Source: Bacteroidales bacterium | Lineage (GTDB): Bacteria > Bacteroidota > Bacteroidia > Bacteroidales > DTU049 | Direction of reading: 5' to 3' | Length of the DNA stretch: 12,124 bases | NCBI GenBank assembly: GCA_030017935.1 | Contig: JASEGF010000046.1 | Coordinates: forward strand, 1 to 12,124 | Shown: one piece after another, positions 1 through 8,064 of the stretch | Position numbering within the stretch: position 1 is the stretch's first letter | How the letters are laid out: every line of letters starts with the position of its first letter | Position numbers and translations under genes: made by a program | Notes under the pieces: model-generated | Told to the model about the DNA's origin: nothing | What the model saw: only the letters and a program-made list of their open reading frames with translations | The model's database searches: none

Positions 1-2163
1 TATATGTATAGGTGTATGCGACCCACTTGCAGCGGTATGCTTGATAGTTAGATCTCTACTGCCAGAACCGTCTCCAGAACCATCTATTATTATATCGTGA
101 GTAGCTAACAGCTGTATTGTATAGTATGTAGCATCAGATTCGATAGTTACTTGTTTACCATTTTGTGGTTTTATTGTTAATGTATTTGTAGGTGATAAGC
201 CTGGCAATTCACCTAATATTATAGAACCTTGATACAATGTATCTACAAGCTCTATTGTTACTGGTCCTACTATACCACATGTACCAATCTCTGTAAATGC
301 ATCTGCTACATTATTAAAATTTGTACCTCCTGTAGGCTGAGAGCTATCTATCGTATATGTACCAGAAAAACCAGCAGTACAACAATGCAAACTAACATTT
401 GCAGTATCATTTGACTGATTTTCATCAGCTACTCCATTTGGACTTTCTGTCCATGCTTCTATGACTACTGGACCAGCAGAAAAGCTAACTCCTGTAGCAA
501 ATGTGATTTCTCTCTCTTCATCTGTTAGCATTGTTCCTGTCCAATTATATGGAGTCTGCTCTACTCCATTTATTTTATATTTAATAGTAAAACTTGTAAG
601 AGTATCATCCCCTGAATTTTTAAAATTACCTTTTATGTCATATTGATTTGTTGAATATAAAACTCCACTTGGCTCTGTAATTGATATAAATTGTACATCA
701 TTGTTAAGAGATGGTATTTCAAAAGAAATTTGTATATTTGGCCTATTGGCAGTTCTTGTCCCTGTACCAGGTATAGCAGGGTATGTAGAATTTTGGTATT
801 TATATATGCCACCATTAGTTTTTGTTGTATATCTAAAAGTAGGATATCCTGAACCCCCGGTACCATCTCTATTCACCCATACTATTAATAATGCACTATC
901 ACCAGAATAATTAAATGGTACATCCAGCTCAAATTCTTTCCATCCTCCACCATTCCAAGTATATGAAAATGGCCCTTTTACCCTAGTGAGACCTACTGTA
1001 TCTATTAGACTGGTAGATGAAAATTCAGTATATGGCACTTCTCCCATATATATTATTTGATTATTAGTAGTATAGTTATTAGGTGTATTGCCTACATAAA
1101 ATTGTACCTTTTTTATAAGACCTGTATAATTAATTTCACTTGCAGTATATATCATACCTCCATAAGAATAATCATTATACCCATATAAAGGTAAATAACT
1201 TGTCGTACTTGTACCAGTACCAATGGTAATATCTTGTAATAATAAACGTTTGGTAAAAAACCATTTTGATAATGTAGCTACATTATGAGCTGATGAATTA
1301 TCTATAGCTTTTATAGTGTAATCTATATGTGTATTATATGCCTGTGCAGGGATAGTAGCTTCATATGTAGAACCACTAGTATTTGTCATATTTACACTAT
1401 CAGCTGCACCACCATTTATACTCCATATCATACGAACTGTCTGTAATCCACTAGCATCTGTTATAGTAGCTTTAATTGTGTATGGACCAGGATTATTCAA
1501 TACTGTATCTTGATATATCGGTGATAATAGTGTAATAGTAGGTGGTGTAAGCTCACTAGCTGCTGCTTGAACCTTTATATCATCTAAATACCAACCTGCT
1601 GCGCCACCACTACCTGTAGCATTACCATCTTTCATCACAAAGCGAACTTTTACGTTAGCTTTATTACCTGCTATACTACTAATATCAAAAGTTTCTACTT
1701 TCCACCAATCATTTGTTGGTGCAACTAAAGAATTCAATGGCTGCCAATCTGGATTATAACTTAATGCATTAAAGGCATATCCTTCTATTAAACTTCCACT
1801 TCCTTCATAGTGTGTAGTTGTTAGTTTCTGCCACGTTGCTCCACCATCTACACTAACCTCTATGAATGCTGTATCTGCCACTTCTATCTTGCAAATATGC
1901 GCAAATGACAATACTACATATGAATTTCCTGTAGTAGAAAATGAATTAGTTGTAGTCAAATAAGAGGTAGCACCCGCTCCTACTGTATTTCTGTAACTGT
2001 GCGTCCCCTCATAGTATAAATTTGTTACAGCACTCCATGTGGGTGACCCTGTTGGAGTAAATGCATAAGGAGGTGTCTCGAAATCCTCACTCAAAACTAC
2101 CGTTTGACTATAACCACTTATTGCTAATGCAAACATTAATAATAATAAAAAATACTTTTTCAT
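1..2163 (-). CDS. Large secreted multidomain adhesin-like protein, N-terminal 721 codons (C-terminus outside window)
   Basis: An uninterrupted minus-strand frame runs from ATG at 2163 to the left edge; I checked every codon and found no stop. The N-terminus is a signal peptide: MKKY, a Leu-rich core, then SGYSQ with likely cleavage near residue 20. Next, about residues 21-195 resemble a MAM/ConA-like beta-sandwich, from SEDFETP to GWYLDDIKV (188-195). An Ig-like region (about 202-295) contains PPTITLLSP and SINGG. A third region (about 305-480) starts LPLYGYNDYSYGG, a type seen beside adhesin domains in Bacteroidota surface proteins. A CARDB-like domain (about 486-594) has NNDVQF, FKNSGDDTL and ADENQSNDTA. 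From about 598, GTYTIDSSQPTGGTNF and TLTIKP look like the start of a parallel beta-helix. It probably acts outside the cell or on its surface. A T9SS sorting tail is expected beyond the edge but not seen. The substrate is unknown; domain names rest on motif memory only. Confidence 0.9.
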   Translation of the reverse strand, partial: MKKYFLLLLMFALAISGYSQTVVLSEDFETPPYAFTPTGSPTWSAVTNLYYEGTHSYRNTVGAGATSYLTTTNSFSTTGNSYVVLSFAHICKIEVADTAFIEVSVDGGATWQKLTTTHYEGSGSLIEGYAFNALSYNPDWQPLNSLVAPTNDWWKVETFDISSIAGNKANVKVRFVMKDGNATGSGGAAGWYLDDIKVQAAASELTPPTITLLSPIYQDTVLNNPGPYTIKATITDASGLQTVRMIWSINGGAADSVNMTNTSGSTYEATIPAQAYNTHIDYTIKAIDNSSAHNVATLSKWFFTKRLLLQDITIGTGTSTTSYLPLYGYNDYSYGGMIYTASEINYTGLIKKVQFYVGNTPNNYTTNNQIIYMGEVPYTEFSSTSLIDTVGLTRVKGPFSYTWNGGGWKEFELDVPFNYSGDSALLIVWVNRDGTGGSGYPTFRYTTKTNGGIYKYQNSTYPAIPGTGTRTANRPNIQISFEIPSLNNDVQFISITEPSGVLYSTNQYDIKGNFKNSGDDTLTSFTIKYKINGVEQTPYNWTGTMLTDEEREITFATGVSFSAGPVVIEAWTESPNGVADENQSNDTANVSLHCCTAGFSGTYTIDSSQPTGGTNFNNVADAFTEIGTCGIVGPVTIELVDTLYQGSIILGELPGLSPTNTLTIKPQNGKQVTIESDATYYTIQLLATHDIIIDGSGDGSGSRDLTIKHTAASGSHTPIHI

Positions 2164-2195
2164 AAAGCTTATTTTTGGGATTTAATATTTTAAAA

Positions 2196-2204
2196 GCAAA
2201 CTTA
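2196..2204 (-). promoter_or_regulatory. Bacteroidota -7 box (TAAGTTTGC) for the adhesin gene
   Basis: On the minus strand TAAGTTTGC matches the TAnnTTTG -7 consensus of the Bacteroidota primary sigma factor. It lies about 33 nt before the ATG at 2163, giving a short 5' UTR. I see no clear TTG/TTTG -33 element at the usual spacing, so this is a half-match only. Confidence 0.45.
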
Positions 2205-2442
2205 TATAATTTTTTTGATATATGATACATTTTTAAAAAAAATTTTTTATTTAGAAAATAAAAAATTAAATAAATGATTTTTTTTTAATATAATAATGGA
2301 TTTAAAACAATATTGTTTAAAAATAAAATTATTAAATTACAGAATAGATAAATTAATGAAATAATTCATCAATTAAAAAAAGCATAGTCTAATAAGTTAT
2401 AATGCTCAAATAAATTAAAATTTTAAAAATGTTTAAAATAAG

Positions 2443-2475
2443 TAATGATATTTTTATTAGAAAAAAATATCATTA
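2443..2475. repeat. Perfect 13-bp inverted repeat with 7-nt loop
   Basis: TAATGATATTTTT (2443-2455) and AAAAATATCATTA (2463-2475) are exact reverse complements around the loop ATTAGAA. The stem is long for chance even in A/T-rich DNA, but it holds only one G:C pair. It lies about 210 bp downstream of the lspA stop. It could be a transcription-end hairpin or a binding site for a dimeric regulator; no T-tract favours the former. The half-site TAATGATAT recurs elsewhere in the window. Confidence 0.6.
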
Positions 2476-2630
2476 ATCCTATAATAATTATATATTATTA
2501 AGTGAAATAATTATAAATTAAATTTTAGTAAAAAATAATTATAAAAACTTCAATAATAAATATTTTAATCAACATAAATTTATTAGATAAATATCATTAC
2601 TTAATTTAAACAATTAAAAAATGAATTTGT

Positions 2631-2669
2631 AAAAACATCAATTATTCTCGTTTATACGTTATTGAATTG
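2631..2669 (-). terminator. Weak candidate terminator of the ileS operon
   Basis: On the minus strand, about 15 nt after the lspA TGA, CAATT pairs with AATTG (2665-2669 with 2639-2643). There is an inner CGT/ACG pairing, and the tract ATGTTTTT follows. The stem is imperfect, so this rests mainly on position and the T-run. Confidence 0.28.
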
Positions 2670-2683
2670 TCATATTATCAATC

Positions 2684-3370
2684 TCACTCGACTATCTCAT
2701 CTTGATTATCTACTTCGCTTGACTTAACTGCCGTTTCTGGTTGAGAAAACACTTTTTTATAGAAAAATATCATTATTAAAACACCAGTAGTTATACAGGT
2801 ATCTGCTATGTTAAAAATTGGTTGAAAAAAAATAAATTGTTTGCCGCCCCATATAGGCAACCATTCTGGCAGCGTAGTATTTATAATTGGGAAATAAAGC
2901 ATATCTACAACTCTACCTTGCATAAAAGGTGCATAACCTTGACCAAAGGGCACAAAATGTGCAGGTTGCGTATCGAAGCCAAAAACTCCACTTTCACTAA
3001 ATATCAAGCCATAGAACATACTATCAATAATATTACCTACAGCACCAGCAAAAATAAATGCTAAAGAATAATAGAACAATTTATGGTGGCTTTTATTGAA
3101 ACTTTTTATGAGATACCATAAAATAACAGCTGCAGCAGCAATACGAAAAATCGTTAAAATATATTTGCCTATAACTCCACCCAATTGTAACCCATATGCC
3201 ATTCCGGCATTTTCTACAAAATATAAACAAAACCAATTTCCAATTAAGCAAACTTTTTCACCTAACAGAAAATTAGTTTTTATATAAATTTTTAATATTT
3301 GATCGATTAGTAATAAAATGATTATAAAAATAGTTACATTTAGCTTTAAAGATTTTTTATTATCAATCAT
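2684..3370 (-). CDS. lspA: Lipoprotein signal peptidase (signal peptidase II)
   Basis: Inner-membrane aspartyl protease that cleaves the signal peptide of diacylglyceryl-modified prolipoproteins before the lipobox Cys. From ATG at 3370 the protein has 228 residues. It shows a first membrane helix ending LLIDQILK (D23), VENAGMAYG (N54), further helices at about 70-90 and 98-118, GNIIDS (113-117), RVVDML (153-158) and FNIADT (186-191), followed by a last membrane helix. By family alignment the catalytic Asp pair is D156 and D190. The roughly 30-residue insert between GNIID and RVVD, with GYAPFMQG, and the acidic C-tail make it longer than the usual 160-170 residues; such an insert is normal in Bacteroidota. 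The frame stays open to a TTG at 3394 (+8 residues), but I prefer the ATG because the basic stretch before helix 1 then has normal length. It is the third gene of the operon, 59 nt after the dksA-like stop. Confidence 0.95.
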   Translation of the reverse strand: MIDNKKSLKLNVTIFIIILLLIDQILKIYIKTNFLLGEKVCLIGNWFCLYFVENAGMAYGLQLGGVIGKYILTIFRIAAAAVILWYLIKSFNKSHHKLFYYSLAFIFAGAVGNIIDSMFYGLIFSESGVFGFDTQPAHFVPFGQGYAPFMQGRVVDMLYFPIINTTLPEWLPIWGGKQFIFFQPIFNIADTCITTGVLIMIFFYKKVFSQPETAVKSSEVDNQDEIVE

Positions 3371-3429
3371 AGATGAAATTTTGTTTAAGAACAAAAATTT
3401 ATTTTTTTTTTACAACATTAAAAAAAGAA

Positions 3430-3870
3430 TCACTCTTCTAAATCTTCGTCATTTGCATTTTCTTCTTCAATGACTGGTATTTCTCCTTTTTGCATTTTAA
3501 GTTTAGCCTCGATGCTGAGAGTAGCATGTGGCACTGCTCTGAGCCTATCTTTTTCTATGAGCTTACCTGTTACACGGCAAATACCATAGGTTTTATTTTC
3601 TATTCTTACTAAAGCAAGCTCTAAATCACGAACAAATCTTTCTAATCTGGCAATTAATCTAGCGTTTTCTTCTTTTATCAAATTTTCTTTACCATCATCT
3701 TGTAGTCTATAAGTCAGATTAGTATCTACTTCACCGTCGCTATGCATACTTTCGCGCAAAATTTCGAGATCAGTTTTAGCTTTATCTAATTTTTTTAGAA
3801 TTATCTGCTTAAACTCTTCTAGCTCTTCATCACTATAACGTGTTTTTTCTTCTTTATTATCTACTGCCAT
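3430..3870 (-). CDS. TraR/DksA-family transcriptional regulator with degenerate zinc finger
   Basis: A 146-residue protein starting at ATG 3870 (15 nt after the ileS stop). A TTG two codons upstream is possible but less likely. Family members bind in the secondary channel of RNA polymerase and tune initiation, often with ppGpp. Residues about 15-95 are charged heptad-like helix (DEELEEFKQ; ENARLIARLERFVRDLELAL), fitting the DksA coiled-coil. Residues 95-122 are the finger region: TYGICRVTGKLIEKDRLRAVPHATLSIEAK in outline. Only the first of four zinc Cys remains (C98); the others are Thr101, Ser119 and Ala122. This Cys-poor form is usual in Bacteroidota as I know the family, so zinc binding is unlikely. 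The tip has DDGKEN rather than a clear DxxDxA. The C-tail is acidic. It sits between ileS and lspA in one operon. The family is secure; the regulatory targets are unknown. Confidence 0.92.
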   Translation of the reverse strand: MAVDNKEEKTRYSDEELEEFKQIILKKLDKAKTDLEILRESMHSDGEVDTNLTYRLQDDGKENLIKEENARLIARLERFVRDLELALVRIENKTYGICRVTGKLIEKDRLRAVPHATLSIEAKLKMQKGEIPVIEEENANDEDLEE

Positions 3871-3885
3871 AATCAATAATTTTTA

Positions 3886-6800
3886 TTAAAATTTTTCTAT
3901 ATGTACTAAAACAGTAATATCATCTTCTACTGTTATAGTATCTATTTCTAATCCATCTAATGGAACATTTTTTAACTCTTCAGCTAAAATTTCATTGCAA
4001 ACATACGAATAATTTTCCAATATACTTTTATTCACAAAATCATCATCAGAATAGAACATAACTTTGATTTTATCAGTTACATCAAAATTTTTTTCTTTTC
4101 TTAAATTTTGAATTCTATTAACAAAATCTCTAGCAATACCTTCTTGTCGCAGCTCATCATTAATAGTAATATCTAAGGCAACTGTGAAATTATTTTCATG
4201 AGAAACAAGCCATCCTGGGATATCCTCTGTGATAATCTCTATCTCATCTAATGATATCTCTATATCGCCCTGTGAAGTATTTATAGTAGTTTTTTTATTT
4301 TTTTCTATTTCATTAATCATAGCACTATCCCAGTTTTGAATAATATTAGAAATTTCTTTCATCATTTTTCCATATTTAGGACCTAATAATTTAAAATTAG
4401 GTTTAGCCTTTTTCACCAAAAAATCATTTTGTAAACTTATAAATTCTAACTCTTTAACATTAGTTTCATGTAAAATGAGAGATTTCACTAATTCTAATTG
4501 CTTGATAGTATAGCTGTCTGCAGGAATGATAGCTTTAGATAATGGCTGTCTAACTCTAATTTTTGCTTTTTTTCTCAGAGATAATATCATAGAACTAATA
4601 TCCTGAGCCCATTCCATTCTCTCTTCTAATTGTTTATCGACGAGAGATTCATCATAATGAGGGAAATCTAATAGGTGAACACTTTGTTGAGATTTTTTAT
4701 TAGTAACAGAATTTAAATCTTTAAAAAGTCTATCAGCATAGAAGGGTGCAATAGGTGATAGCAAAGCAGCTATAGTTTCTAAACAATTATATAATGTTTG
4801 ATAAGCAGAAATTTTGTCTTGAGAGTATTCACCTTTCCAGAATCTACGACGCGAAAGACGTACATACCAATTACTAAGGTAATTAACAGTAAATTGCTCA
4901 ATTAATCTACCTGCTTTGGTTGGTTCATAATCTTCATAAGCATCTTCCACATTTTTAATCAAAGTATTAAGCTCAGATAATATCCATTTATCGAGTTCTA
5001 ATCTATCATTAATAGGTATTTCGGGTTCTGAATAAGTAAATCCATCAATATTAGCATATAAAGCGAAAAATGAGTAAGTATTATATAATGTACCAAAAAA
5101 CCTTCTAACAACCTCATTAACACCTTCAATATCAAACTTTAGACTGTCCCAAGGTTGAGAATTGGTAATGATATAAAAACGTAAAGCATCTGCTCCATAA
5201 TTATTAATAACTTCAAAAGGATCTACTACATTGCCAAGTCGTTTAGACATTTTAGAGCCATTTTTATCAAGAACTAATCCATTAGCGATTACATTTTTAT
5301 AAGCCACACTATCAAAAAGCATAGTAGCTAAAGCATGTAGAGTATAAAACCATCCACGCGTCTGATCTACTCCCTCAGCTATAAAATCTGCAGGGAAATT
5401 ATTTTTGAAATTATCCTTATTCTCAAAAGGATAATGCAACTGAGCATATGGCATAGAGCCACTATCGAACCAAACATCTATAACATCAGGTTCACGATAC
5501 ATGGGTTTACCAGATGGTGAGACTAAAACTATTTCATCTACATAAGGACGATGCAAATCAATTTTACTATAATTAACCTCAGAGCTATCACCATTTATAA
5601 AGTCTTTAAAAGGATTTTCTTTCATAAATCCATTAGCTATACTTTTATCTATCTCATTTTTTAATTCTTCAATAGATCCGATACATATCTCTTCAGTTTT
5701 ATCAATAGTTCTCCATATAGGTAATGGGGTTCCCCAGAAACGTGAGCGACTGAGATTCCAGTCTACCATATTTTCTAACCAATTACCAAAACGACCACTA
5801 CCAGTAAATTCTGGTTTCCAATTAATAGTTTTATTCAGTTCTATCATTTTATCTTTGAAAGCGGTAGTCCTAATAAACCAAGAATCTAACGGATAATAAA
5901 TAATTGGTTTATCAGTACGCCAACAATGTGGATAACTATGTTCATATTTTTCTGTTGCGAAAGCTTTATTTTCACGTTTTAGTTTAGTAATTATCTCTAT
6001 GTCTACGTTTAATTCTTTTTCTTTTTCTGGTGAATACTCTGGATAATATTCTGGTTTAACAAATTTACCAGCAAATTCACCCATTTCATCAGTAAATTTA
6101 CCTTGTTTATCTACTAATGTTAGTGCTCCAATATTATAAATTTTATCCATTCTGAAATCATCAGCACCGAAACTAGGAGCTATATGCACTATACCTGTAC
6201 CCTCATCAGTAGATACGAAATCACCAATAATCACTCTAAAAGGATCTCCTCTATCTGGTTTAGCATAAGGTAATAACTGTTCATATCTAATATTAGCTAA
6301 CTTTTTACCTTTAATAGTTCTTATGATTTTATAAGGAATAATATTTTTAGTTTGATCGAAAGCCTCGAAAGGTAGATTTTCATGTTCTGGATTAAACCAT
6401 CTATTGAGTACATTTTTAGCTAAAATAACTGTTTCTCTTATGCCAGTATATTTATTAATAGTAGCTACCTCTACATAATCTATATCCTCGCCCACAGCTA
6501 ATGCAGTATTAGAAGGTAAAGTCCACGGAGTAGTAGTCCAAGCTAATAGATAAACATCACCATCAGCACCATCAAAAAGGAATTCCGAAGTTTTGTTTTT
6601 TATAACTTTAAATTGAGCAACTACACTATTATCCTTAACTAAACAATAACAACCAGGTTGATTAAGTTCATGTGAACTCAACCCTGTACCTGCAGCTGGA
6701 GAGTATGGTTGAATAGTAAAACCTTTATACAATAAACCTTTTTGATAAAGTTGCTTTAAAAGATACCAAAGTGTTTCTATATATTTATTATCAAAAGTGA

Positions 6801-7248
6801 TGTAGGGATGATCTAGATCTATCCAATAGCCCATTATTTGAGTAAGCTCTTCCCACTTATCTTTATACTTCATCACTTCTGTTCTACACTGTTTATTAAA
6901 ATCAGCAATACTAATTTTTTTACCAATATCATCTTTATTTATACCCAGTTTAGATTCTACAGCTAGCTCTACAGGTAAACCATGAGTATCCCAACCAGCT
7001 TTTCTATGAACTTGATAGCCTTTTAATGTTTTATATCGACAAAACAGATCTTTTATAGTTCTAGACATCACATGATGAATACCAGGTAATCCATTAGCAC
7101 TAGGAGGACCTTCATAAAAGATAAATCGTGGATGTCCATTCCTATTTTCTATGCTTTTATTAAACAAATCATTTTCTTGCCAAAAATTTAATTCTTCTTT
7201 AGCTATCGTTGGTAGGTCTAGTCTATTATACTCTCTATATTTTTTCAT
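3886..7248 (-). CDS. ileS: Isoleucyl-tRNA synthetase
   Basis: Cytoplasmic class Ia synthetase that charges tRNA-Ile with isoleucine and edits misactivated valine. It is 1120 residues and complete. The N-terminal Rossmann fold has GPPSANGLPGIHH (47-59; HIGH signature in the GIHH form) and AGWDTHGLPVEL (84-95). The CP1 editing domain has WTTTPWTLPS (237-246) and GTGIVHIAPSFGADDF (about 347-362). FWGTPLPIW and DVWFDSGSMPYAQ follow, then KMSKR (666-670; KMSKS signature). After about 745 comes the anticodon-binding helical domain (LSNWYVRLSRRRFWKGE) and a C-terminal region without the CxxC zinc knuckle of the E. coli-type enzyme. This resembles the long, eukaryote-like IleRS class that includes the Thermus enzyme, which can affect mupirocin sensitivity; I infer this class, it is not proven. 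It is the first gene of the ileS - dksA-like - lspA operon, with its own promoter box 18 nt upstream. Confidence 0.98.
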   Translation of the reverse strand: MKKYREYNRLDLPTIAKEELNFWQENDLFNKSIENRNGHPRFIFYEGPPSANGLPGIHHVMSRTIKDLFCRYKTLKGYQVHRKAGWDTHGLPVELAVESKLGINKDDIGKKISIADFNKQCRTEVMKYKDKWEELTQIMGYWIDLDHPYITFDNKYIETLWYLLKQLYQKGLLYKGFTIQPYSPAAGTGLSSHELNQPGCYCLVKDNSVVAQFKVIKNKTSEFLFDGADGDVYLLAWTTTPWTLPSNTALAVGEDIDYVEVATINKYTGIRETVILAKNVLNRWFNPEHENLPFEAFDQTKNIIPYKIIRTIKGKKLANIRYEQLLPYAKPDRGDPFRVIIGDFVSTDEGTGIVHIAPSFGADDFRMDKIYNIGALTLVDKQGKFTDEMGEFAGKFVKPEYYPEYSPEKEKELNVDIEIITKLKRENKAFATEKYEHSYPHCWRTDKPIIYYPLDSWFIRTTAFKDKMIELNKTINWKPEFTGSGRFGNWLENMVDWNLSRSRFWGTPLPIWRTIDKTEEICIGSIEELKNEIDKSIANGFMKENPFKDFINGDSSEVNYSKIDLHRPYVDEIVLVSPSGKPMYREPDVIDVWFDSGSMPYAQLHYPFENKDNFKNNFPADFIAEGVDQTRGWFYTLHALATMLFDSVAYKNVIANGLVLDKNGSKMSKRLGNVVDPFEVINNYGADALRFYIITNSQPWDSLKFDIEGVNEVVRRFFGTLYNTYSFFALYANIDGFTYSEPEIPINDRLELDKWILSELNTLIKNVEDAYEDYEPTKAGRLIEQFTVNYLSNWYVRLSRRRFWKGEYSQDKISAYQTLYNCLETIAALLSPIAPFYADRLFKDLNSVTNKKSQQSVHLLDFPHYDESLVDKQLEERMEWAQDISSMILSLRKKAKIRVRQPLSKAIIPADSYTIKQLELVKSLILHETNVKELEFISLQNDFLVKKAKPNFKLLGPKYGKMMKEISNIIQNWDSAMINEIEKNKKTTINTSQGDIEISLDEIEIITEDIPGWLVSHENNFTVALDITINDELRQEGIARDFVNRIQNLRKEKNFDVTDKIKVMFYSDDDFVNKSILENYSYVCNEILAEELKNVPLDGLEIDTITVEDDITVLVHIEKF

Positions 7249-7258
7249 AAAATATAAT

Positions 7259-7266
7259 TAATTTTG
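7259..7266 (+). promoter_or_regulatory. -7 box (TAATTTTG) directed at the RNase H gene
   Basis: TAATTTTG followed by C matches the Bacteroidota -7 consensus TAnnTTTG. It is 58 nt upstream of the ATG at 7325 and abuts the mirror-image box serving ileS. No -33 TTTG is visible at the right distance, which would fall in the ileS start region. Confidence 0.35.
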
Positions 7267-7274
7267 CAAAATTA
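7267..7274 (-). promoter_or_regulatory. -7 box (TAATTTTG) for the ileS operon
   Basis: On the minus strand TAATTTTG followed by C lies 18 nt before the ileS ATG, a typical short-leader spacing. It is the only TAnnTTTG match on this strand in the 76-bp divergent gap. A -33 element is not evident. Confidence 0.5.
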
Positions 7275-7324
7275 CAATAAAAATTGAAAATATTTAATAT
7301 AGTATAAGAAATATCAATAGTATA

Positions 7325-7942
7325 ATGTCAAAAAATAAATTTTATGTAGTATGGATAGGTAGAAAACAAGGAATATTTGATAACTGGGAAGAGTGTAAAA
7401 AACAAATAGATGGATTTGCCGGAGCTAAATATAAAGGTTTCACTACATACGAGCAGGCATTACTAGCATTTCAATCTCCTCCATCTAATACAAATGCCGT
7501 AAATCCAATTATCGAAAAAATACAAAATAATTTTCCACCTAATAGCATAGCAGTAGATGCAGCCGTAAATATGAAAAATGGCATAATGGAGTATAGAGGG
7601 ATACATTTATCCTCAATGCAAATAATATTTCATGTAGGACCATTGGATTATGGATTAAAGAGTAATAATATAGCTGAATTCCTCGCAATAGTTCATGGAT
7701 TGCAATGGTTATGGCAATATGATATAAATGCACCCGTATATTCTGATTCATACACAGCCATCACATGGGTGAAAAACAAAAAGATAAATTCAAAAGTACT
7801 GGAGAACAATCCCGTTCCTCAAATAAAAGAAAGAATAGAAACAGCATTAAAATGGCTAAAAGAACATCCCAAACATGCCGAAGTGAGAAAATGGAATACA
7901 CAAGAATGGGGAGAAATACCAGCAGATTTCAATAGAAAATAA
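7325..7942 (+). CDS. rnhA: RNase HI with N-terminal hybrid-binding (viroplasmin-like) domain
   Basis: Endonuclease that cleaves the RNA strand of RNA:DNA hybrids during replication, removing primers and R-loops. It has 205 residues. Residues 5-50 form the hybrid-binding domain (KFYVVWIGRKQGIF, FAGAKYKGF, EQALLAF), which grips the hybrid and raises processivity. A linker of about 20 residues follows. The RNase H fold runs from about 72 and shows the catalytic acids D78 (IAVDAA), E118 (NNIAEFLAI), D141 (YSDSYTA) and D201 (PADFNRK). The helix-flanked WVKNKK and KWNTQEWGEIPADF are as in other Bacteroidota two-domain enzymes. A classical active-site His loop (KGH) is not obvious; KWNT is at that place. 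The gene is divergent from ileS and converges on the repeat-protein gene. The symbol follows the family; this is not a strict orthologue of the one-domain E. coli enzyme. Confidence 0.93.
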   Translation: MSKNKFYVVWIGRKQGIFDNWEECKKQIDGFAGAKYKGFTTYEQALLAFQSPPSNTNAVNPIIEKIQNNFPPNSIAVDAAVNMKNGIMEYRGIHLSSMQIIFHVGPLDYGLKSNNIAEFLAIVHGLQWLWQYDINAPVYSDSYTAITWVKNKKINSKVLENNPVPQIKERIETALKWLKEHPKHAEVRKWNTQEWGEIPADFNRK

Positions 7943-7987
7943 AATAATTAGACAATTACTAAAAGTTTTTTTGTAGAATTATTTTAT
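7939..7987. terminator. Possible bidirectional terminator between convergent genes
   Basis: ATAAAATAATT (7939-7949, overlapping the RNase H stop) and AATTATTTTAT (7977-7987) are perfect 11-bp inverted arms with a 27-nt spacer that includes a run of seven T (7966-7972). The arms are pure A/T and the loop is long, so stability would be low. Support is mainly its place between two converging 3' ends. Confidence 0.25.
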
Positions 7988-8064
7988 ATACACAACAATT
8001 CAATATATATTATAGATGAAATATAATAAAATGTAGATAAAATTAAATTTTTGACTTTAAAATA

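Larger units (their letters stand above)
2164..2683. other. 520-bp AT-rich intergenic region, no gene seen
   Basis: This gap lies between the 3' end of lspA and the start of the adhesin gene, both on the minus strand. It is extremely A/T-rich and has stops in all frames at short intervals. It holds a promoter box at its left end, a weak terminator-like hairpin near lspA, a perfect 14-bp palindrome AAACAATATTGTTT (2305-2318), an imperfect 9-bp inverted repeat (2347-2355 / 2362-2370) and a strong 13-bp hairpin (2443-2475). I recognise no tRNA, riboswitch or small RNA. The composition alone will generate many A/T palindromes. Confidence 0.7.

Noticed and set aside
229..910. Several short open frames on both strands opposite or within the adhesin gene
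   Set aside because: They are shadows of the long minus-strand frame; their translations are low-complexity or lack any family pattern.
2305..2318. 14-bp palindrome AAACAATATTGTTT
   Set aside because: It is exact but isolated in a nearly pure A/T region, with no promoter box beside it; composition can explain it.
2822..3287. Plus-strand open frames of 63-80 codons across lspA
   Set aside because: They are antisense to a gene with clear catalytic motifs and have no independent support.
3371..3394. TTG-initiated extension of lspA by eight codons
   Set aside because: ATG at 3370 gives a normal N-terminus before the first membrane helix; the extension has no ribosome-binding signal. It is not excluded.
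7539..7751. Minus-strand 70-codon frame across the RNase H gene
   Set aside because: It overlaps a well-supported gene on the other strand, including its catalytic residues.
7958..7972. Tiny ACT-AAA-AGT hairpin followed by T-run as terminator of the RNase H gene
   Set aside because: A three-base-pair stem is too short to be credible as an intrinsic terminator.
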